From: Opeltia flavorubescens
Taxonomy: Eukaryota; Ascomycota; Lecanoromycetes; Teloschistales; Teloschistaceae
Assembly (NCBI GenBank): GCA_000442125.1
Contig: KE546981.1
Span: 1,054,001 to 1,118,000 of the forward strand
DNA: 64,000 nt
Reading direction: 5' to 3'
Shown here: in pieces, positions 59,582-64,000 of the stretch
Layout: every line of letters starts with the position of its first letter
Position numbering within the stretch: the first letter of the stretch is position 1
Notes under the pieces: model-generated
Databases searched by the model: none
What the model was told of the DNA's origin: nothing
The model's input: the letters and a program-made list of their open reading frames with translations, nothing else
Made by a program: the position numbers and the translations under genes

Positions 59582-61333
59582 ATGATGTCAAGCATGATGA
59601 AGCAACCCATCTCAATTATCCTCTTGACCTGCTATCTCGTCTTGCACGTCGCCGCATTTCCTCATTTGAAGGAAGACGTGCTCCAAGACCTGATCAAGCG
59701 GGAATCTGGGTCCAAGGCCTGCCCTTTCGCTCACGACTCGATTCAGAAGAGAAAGAAGCGCCAGCTCCGCTTCGATCCCGCTACGCAGTATGTCTCAACT
59801 ACTGGTCAGCATGCTTTTATTCCTCCGAATTTCGATGCTGGTGATAAGCGTGGTCCATGCCCTGGTCTGAATGCTCTTGCAAATCATGGCTACTTACCTC
59901 ACAACGGCATTGCTCCAGCCACGACCATCATTCAAGCCGTCACCCAAGGTATGACTATATCTTGACTTGACTGCATTTAGGACTCGATGTATGGCTAACG
60001 TGCTGGCAGCTTACGGCATGGCTGATGACCTCGCTACGTTCCTTGCCGTATACGGGACCGTATTTGATGGAGATGCTGTCTCCTTGACACCCGGATATTC
60101 CATCGGTGGTCCATCGGCACTTGGGGGAATTCTAAGTGGCACTGGTATTTTGAGAACACCATCAGGCTTGACAGGCTCCCACAACAACTACGAAGCTGAT
60201 ACCTCGTCTACCCGTGGTGACCTTTACCTTGCGTAAGCCTCAAGCTCCATGCCATCTTCAGGCCTTGAATTGCTTATCAATTTGCAGCGGCAATAACGAC
60301 GTTCTTCAAATGGATTTGTTCCAACAATTCTATGATGCTCTTCTCGTTGACACGGTAAATCCCACCTACCTTTGCACCTATTGAACCCTTGAACAGCCTG
60401 GACTAACCACGTCTGATCTCCAGCCCGCTCCCCAACAATACTCCGCCCTTTTCCCTTTCCGCCAAAGCCGATTCAACTACTCCATAGAAAATAACCCCTA
60501 CTTCTTCTTCCCGCAATTCGCCGGCGTCCTCGTCGCTCCCGCCGGCTACGCCTTTCCTCCCGCTATGATGTCTAATAAATCTGCACAGTACCCACAGGGC
60601 TATCTCGACAAGGAGACTTTCAAATCTTTCTTCGCTGTCTCGGGTGAGCCGGGTAGTTTCACCTACAAACAGGGGTATGAGCGGATTCCGGATAATTGGT
60701 ATAAGAGGGCGGTGGGGGATGAGTATAGTATTCCTGAGTATGTTATTTCCTTCACTTTTGTGTCCCTCAACTCTCTTGCTTCGTCAATCTCTGCATTCAC
60801 ATAAGTGCCTCCTCTTCACTCCGTTGTTCTCTCCACTGTGCCCTTCCTTTTCTGTCCCACAAGGACATCGTTTACCCTTCCCATTCCATCCCATATTCCA
60901 AAAAACTTTCTCACTCAACTCCTCCTCCCCCCGTCCCTCACGCACATACTTACCCCCCTCCTTCCACAGCTTCCTCCTCGACGTCCTCCAATTCGCCACT
61001 CAAGACCCCCGCCTCCTCTCCATAGGCGGCAACACCGGCACCCCCAACTCCTTCACCGGCATCTCCATCACAGATTTCACCTCTGGCGTCTATAATGGCG
61101 CCACCCTTGCCCAGGGCAACAACCTCCAATGCTTCACTTTTCAACTCATTCAATCAGAAGCGCCGGGCTTGTTGACGGGGGTTTATGAGGATGTTACGAA
61201 GGCGTTGGGGCAGTTGGATGGGGTTATTGGGAGTGATTTGGAGGGGTTGGGATGTCCGCAGTTGGAGGGGGTGGATGAGAGTTTGTATGGACAGTTTCCG
61301 GGGTATGTTAGGGCGAAGGGGGCGCGGAAGTAG
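59582..61333 (+). CDS. Secreted heme-thiolate peroxidase (chloroperoxidase/UPO family)
   Basis: Extracellular peroxidase/peroxygenase that oxidises diverse substrates with H2O2. Exons: 59582-59948, 60010-60232, 60288-60354, 60424-60737, 60970-61333, all in phase, 444 residues. The signal peptide is in PISIILLTCYLVLHVAAFP. A basic, possibly processed pro-region (KRKKRQ) follows. The proximal heme ligand is Cys93 in GPCPGLNALANHGYLPHNGI, the family hallmark. The acid-base site is EADTSSTRGD (Glu184), where relatives have EHD or EGD. Further family features are DLYLAGNNDVLQMDLFQQFY and the C-terminal half with GYERIPDNWY. The last intron is 232 nt, much longer than the others and very pyrimidine-rich; its splice ends give a good LLDVLQFATQDPRLLSIGGN. 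Confidence 0.9.
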
Positions 61334-61725
61334 GGGTCCGTCTTGAAGATTAGGGAGAACGGGGATGAGCGTGTTTGGGGGCAGAGCTTACTATTCAGGG
61401 GGGGTTTGTGGTTGCGCTTTTGCTAGTATGGATTGTTGCGTATGTATGCTTATAATTATATTGAGATGGAAGAGGGTCTGTGACTTCTAGGTAGGCACGA
61501 ATATAATCTTGCACATTGTAGCACTATTCTTCCCGGATGTTAGTTTGAGCTGTATAAATTGGTGGTAGCAGCAATGTTGTAGATCAATTTTCTTTGCCAC
61601 CGTATTGAAAGCAACGGGTTGAATTATTGTCTTCATTCCCTGTAGCTAAAACTCCGTTCTAATCTTAAACAGCCCCCTAAAGGCAATCTAAGCTCTAGTT
61701 CTTCCCACTCCTCCACCACTACCCA
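61334..61725. other. Convergent intergenic region
   Basis: 392 bp between the ends of the peroxidase (+) and CDC23 (-) genes, with no supported exon. Confidence 0.5.
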
Positions 61726-63915
61726 TCACTCCCCCCTCATCTCACCATCCCTCTCCCCCCGACCCACCTCCCTATCAGCCTCCCCCCTCGCCCTCAGATC
61801 CCTCACAAGCGCCTTCGCCTCCTCAACCTCATACCCATCCTCACAAAGCTCATTCGCCAACTCCATCGCCCTACCCAACTCCCCCCTCCCAAACGCAAAC
61901 TTCGCAAGCCACATCCGCGCTCTACTCGTCGTTACCGTAACTCCCGTCCCCGTCCCCTCTCCCCCCCATCTGCCATCTCCGTCCGCTCCCGACCCGCCCA
62001 CCCCCACGTCCGCGTCCCCCACTTCGGGGTCCGCGGGCCCATCTTCCTGCGCGAGCACGAGTTCCATGCATGATGCTGCTTCTGCGGTATCGCCTAGGCG
62101 CTCGTGCAAAAGCGCGATGGGAAATAAGATCTCCGGATCGAGGAATACGTTTGTGAAATCACTCGTTCCGCTCCCGAAGGAGGAGGTTACATTCGCAGCG
62201 GGCTCGATGTACGCTATATTCGCCACCAGAGCGCGCTTATAGGCTTTTATCGCTTGTAAAGGTTGTTCGATCTTCTCATAGCAAGCGCCCAGGGCTTGCC
62301 ACATTTGCTTATCGTACGGACGGAGGGAGGCGGCGCGCTGGAAGTAGAATAAAGCGTAATGGTGCATTTCTAGTACTTCATATGTTTGGCCCAATCCGTA
62401 CCATGCTCTATAGTCCTTTCGGTTTGTGTCGACGGCGCGGCGGTACGACTCGATGGCGGCGTGGGTGTTTTTCATTTCGACGTATTCGTGTCCCATTAGG
62501 GTCCAGGCGGAGAGGAAGGTGCGGTCGAGGGTGAGGGCGCGGCGGAAGTACATTACTGCTTTTTCGTGGGAGGAGGTTAGGGAGTAGTAGTTTCCGATTA
62601 TGCAGCAGGTTTCTGGGCGGAATTTATCCGTTGCGGTGGCTAGTTGTGCTAAGAAGGCTAATTTGGGGCGGTCGAGCATTACGTAGAGGAGGTTTGAGTA
62701 GTGGTCTAGGGAGTCTAGGCGGTGGGGGTCGAGGTGGAGGATTGAGGCGAAGATGGATTCGGAGGTTTCGTAGTCTTTTGAGTGGTAGTGGAGGAGGGCT
62801 AGTTGAGTGCGGAGGAATGTGGAGGTGGGGAAGATTGTGGAGAGGGAGGAGAGGGAGGAGTGGATTTCTGGGGTTGTGATGTAGAGGGATTGGTTTGCGT
62901 CGAGGTTGAAGAGGAGGGTTAGGACGTTGTGGGGGAGGTGGGGGTAGATGGATTGGAGCTGTGGATGGATTAATGTCAATATTGGTAGAAGGAAATGCGA
63001 GTTGGAGGACAAACGTACGGCTTCGACGTTGTTGAGGAGATCTCGGAGCTCTAGCCACGCGCTCCAGTTCCAGGGGTTTAGCTGCAGGCTTTTGAGGAGG
63101 TATTGTTTCGCGTCGTTCTCGCTGTGCCCTTTTACCAGGACGACGCCGTAGAGATATTCTAGCCATCCGTGATTTCGGTTGGTTTTCCCCTGGGCTGTTC
63201 GTTCTTCGAACCAGGCTTCTAGATTCCTGCCGATGCCTACGAGCTCTTTGTTGATGACTGCTCCGCTGTCCATGGGACCAAGAATCATTTCGGCATCTTC
63301 ATCTTTACGCTTTTCTCCTGCCATGTATTTGGCGTAGAGGGCTAGGAATAGGGATTTCTGGCTCAGACGCGGTAAGTCGATGCCAGGTGGTGGGGGTGGT
63401 GATTCTTCTGCAGGAGGAGTTGCGGCGGCTTTTCCCTTTCCTTTCGAGTCTTTTGTCGGCGTTTGAGTTGGTGTTTCGGCTGTCGGCGATGACGGAATAT
63501 TGATGATAGGATTGGGAGGTAGGAAAACGGCAGAGCAACGATCAAACTCTCGACAGTCGAAGTAGGATTTTGCAAGAAGATACTTGCCCACTTCTTGGGC
63601 TTCGAGGGTTTTTTCCTCCACATCATCTGAGGTGGAAAAGATGGACAGATTCTCATACAAAGCTTGGTCTGCGTCTTTCATGGGAGAATCTGAATCAGCA
63701 TCGTCTGGTGAGGGGAAGTCGGAGAGATTCGGTAATGAAGATGCCAGTTCTGCGAGCCTGGATAAGCCACTACTCAGCAAAGAGATCGAGATATGAAAGG
63801 ATGTCATGACGGACCATTTTGCAGACTGATATAGACAGCGCTCCGAGCATTGGACGGAGGCTTTCAGGATATTTTTGCGAAGTCCGATCGCTTGGTCCCG
63901 AGTGAGGGTCGTCAT
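61726..63915 (-). CDS. CDC23: Anaphase-promoting complex subunit 8/Cdc23
   Basis: TPR scaffold subunit of the APC/C ubiquitin ligase, nuclear, cell-cycle control. Exons, 5' to 3': 63915-63815, 63757-63019, 62958-61726. Both introns (57 and 60 nt) are multiples of three without stops, so an unspliced frame also stays open. Splicing restores QSAKWLAELASSLP and NNVEALQSIYPHLPHNVLTL, which are the conserved forms. The product is 690 residues. A proline/serine linker (ATPPAEESPPPPPGID) interrupts the N-terminal region. TPR helices follow, for example AAIESYRRAVDTNRKDYRAW, YGLGQTYEVLEMHHYALFYF and ACYEKIEQPLQAIKAYKRAL. The C-terminal tail is Gly/Asp-rich and ends in a charged RDLRARGEADREV region. 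Confidence 0.94.
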   Translation of the reverse strand: MTTLTRDQAIGLRKNILKASVQCSERCLYQSAKWSVMTSFHISISLLSSGLSRLAELASSLPNLSDFPSPDDADSDSPMKDADQALYENLSIFSTSDDVEEKTLEAQEVGKYLLAKSYFDCREFDRCSAVFLPPNPIINIPSSPTAETPTQTPTKDSKGKGKAAATPPAEESPPPPPGIDLPRLSQKSLFLALYAKYMAGEKRKDEDAEMILGPMDSGAVINKELVGIGRNLEAWFEERTAQGKTNRNHGWLEYLYGVVLVKGHSENDAKQYLLKSLQLNPWNWSAWLELRDLLNNVEAVRLSSNSHFLLPILTLIHPQLQSIYPHLPHNVLTLLFNLDANQSLYITTPEIHSSLSSLSTIFPTSTFLRTQLALLHYHSKDYETSESIFASILHLDPHRLDSLDHYSNLLYVMLDRPKLAFLAQLATATDKFRPETCCIIGNYYSLTSSHEKAVMYFRRALTLDRTFLSAWTLMGHEYVEMKNTHAAIESYRRAVDTNRKDYRAWYGLGQTYEVLEMHHYALFYFQRAASLRPYDKQMWQALGACYEKIEQPLQAIKAYKRALVANIAYIEPAANVTSSFGSGTSDFTNVFLDPEILFPIALLHERLGDTAEAASCMELVLAQEDGPADPEVGDADVGVGGSGADGDGRWGGEGTGTGVTVTTSRARMWLAKFAFGRGELGRAMELANELCEDGYEVEEAKALVRDLRARGEADREVGRGERDGEMRGE

Positions 63916-64000
63916 CTTACCACCCTCGCTTTACAGCAGATAGTTGAACAAGACAAAGAGTCACTTCACAGCTACTTTCTCCAAAGTAAACTATAGAAAG
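63916..64000. other. CDC23 5' flank
   Basis: 85 bp upstream of the CDC23 start codon, the beginning of its promoter or 5' UTR. Confidence 0.4.

Noticed and set aside
62624-63166. Pro/Arg-rich 180-codon frame overlapping CDC23 on the same strand
   Set aside because: Out-of-frame shadow of TPR-coding sequence; the CDC23 frame has strong family conservation.

Overview
This is nuclear DNA of a filamentous ascomycete (Pezizomycotina). Genes are compact. Introns are 47-80 nt with GT...AG ends and CTAAC/CTGAC-like branch sites. There is a Zn(II)2Cys6 regulator, a heme-thiolate peroxidase, Ser/Thr-rich secreted proteins, and housekeeping genes in the exon patterns of this group. A leotiomycete-like fungus is my guess from the protein sequences and is not proven. 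I see no tRNA, rRNA, CRISPR array, transposon or virus-derived element. Five isolated N bases (11047, 22446, 37530, 41007, 56010) show this is a draft assembly.

Layout. 1-940 (-): 5' two thirds of FAL1/eIF4A-III helicase. 1296-3800 (-): multi-pass membrane protein of unknown function. 5485-7904 (+): glycogen synthase. 8854-11010 (+): disordered orphan protein with an internal duplication. 12434-14622 (-): LisH-CTLH-WD40 protein (GID7/WDR26), divergent from VMA1 (16327-18498, +). 18939-21420 (+): dynamin VPS1. 22290-23402 (+): ribokinase. 24814-26565 (+) and 27075-29693 (+): a 14-TM drug exporter followed by a Zn2Cys6 regulator. 30584-33151 (-) and 34308-35210 (-): two secreted Ser/Thr/Cys proteins. 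35978-36670 (+): a small secreted protein rebuilt here from three exons. 37367-39137 (+): Sec14-type lipid transfer protein. 39593-43082 (+): insulysin/STE23. 43915-44820 (-): dephospho-CoA kinase. 45097-46133 (-): CFIm25-like mRNA 3'-end processing factor. 46862-48875 (+): CorA-like membrane protein in seven exons. 50234-51658 (+): broken rhodopsin-domain (PTH11/SAT4-like) membrane protein gene. 53149-53772 (-): small glycine-rich protein. 54574-58006 (+): GARP subunit VPS54. 59582-61333 (+): unspecific peroxygenase/chloroperoxidase-type enzyme. 61726-63915 (-): APC/C subunit CDC23.

How the genes relate. Most are unlinked housekeeping genes. Membrane traffic and acidification are over-represented (VMA1, VPS1, VPS54, Sec14-like), and GID7 and CDC23 are both E3 ubiquitin ligase subunits, but nothing shows these form a functional cluster. 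Two stretches look accessory. 24-36.7 kb holds exporter, regulator and three secreted proteins. 46.9-53.8 kb holds the CorA-like gene, a decayed receptor-like gene, a diverged tandem duplication and long gene-poor spacers.

I found no clear new multi-gene system. The best leads are the three-exon candidate effector, the two adjacent Cys-rich/mucin-like secreted proteins, the exporter-regulator pair, the GC-AG intron in the CorA-like gene, the two-start insulysin, the transition-only tandem duplication at 49.5 kb, and the unusual 5' half of the GID7 gene.
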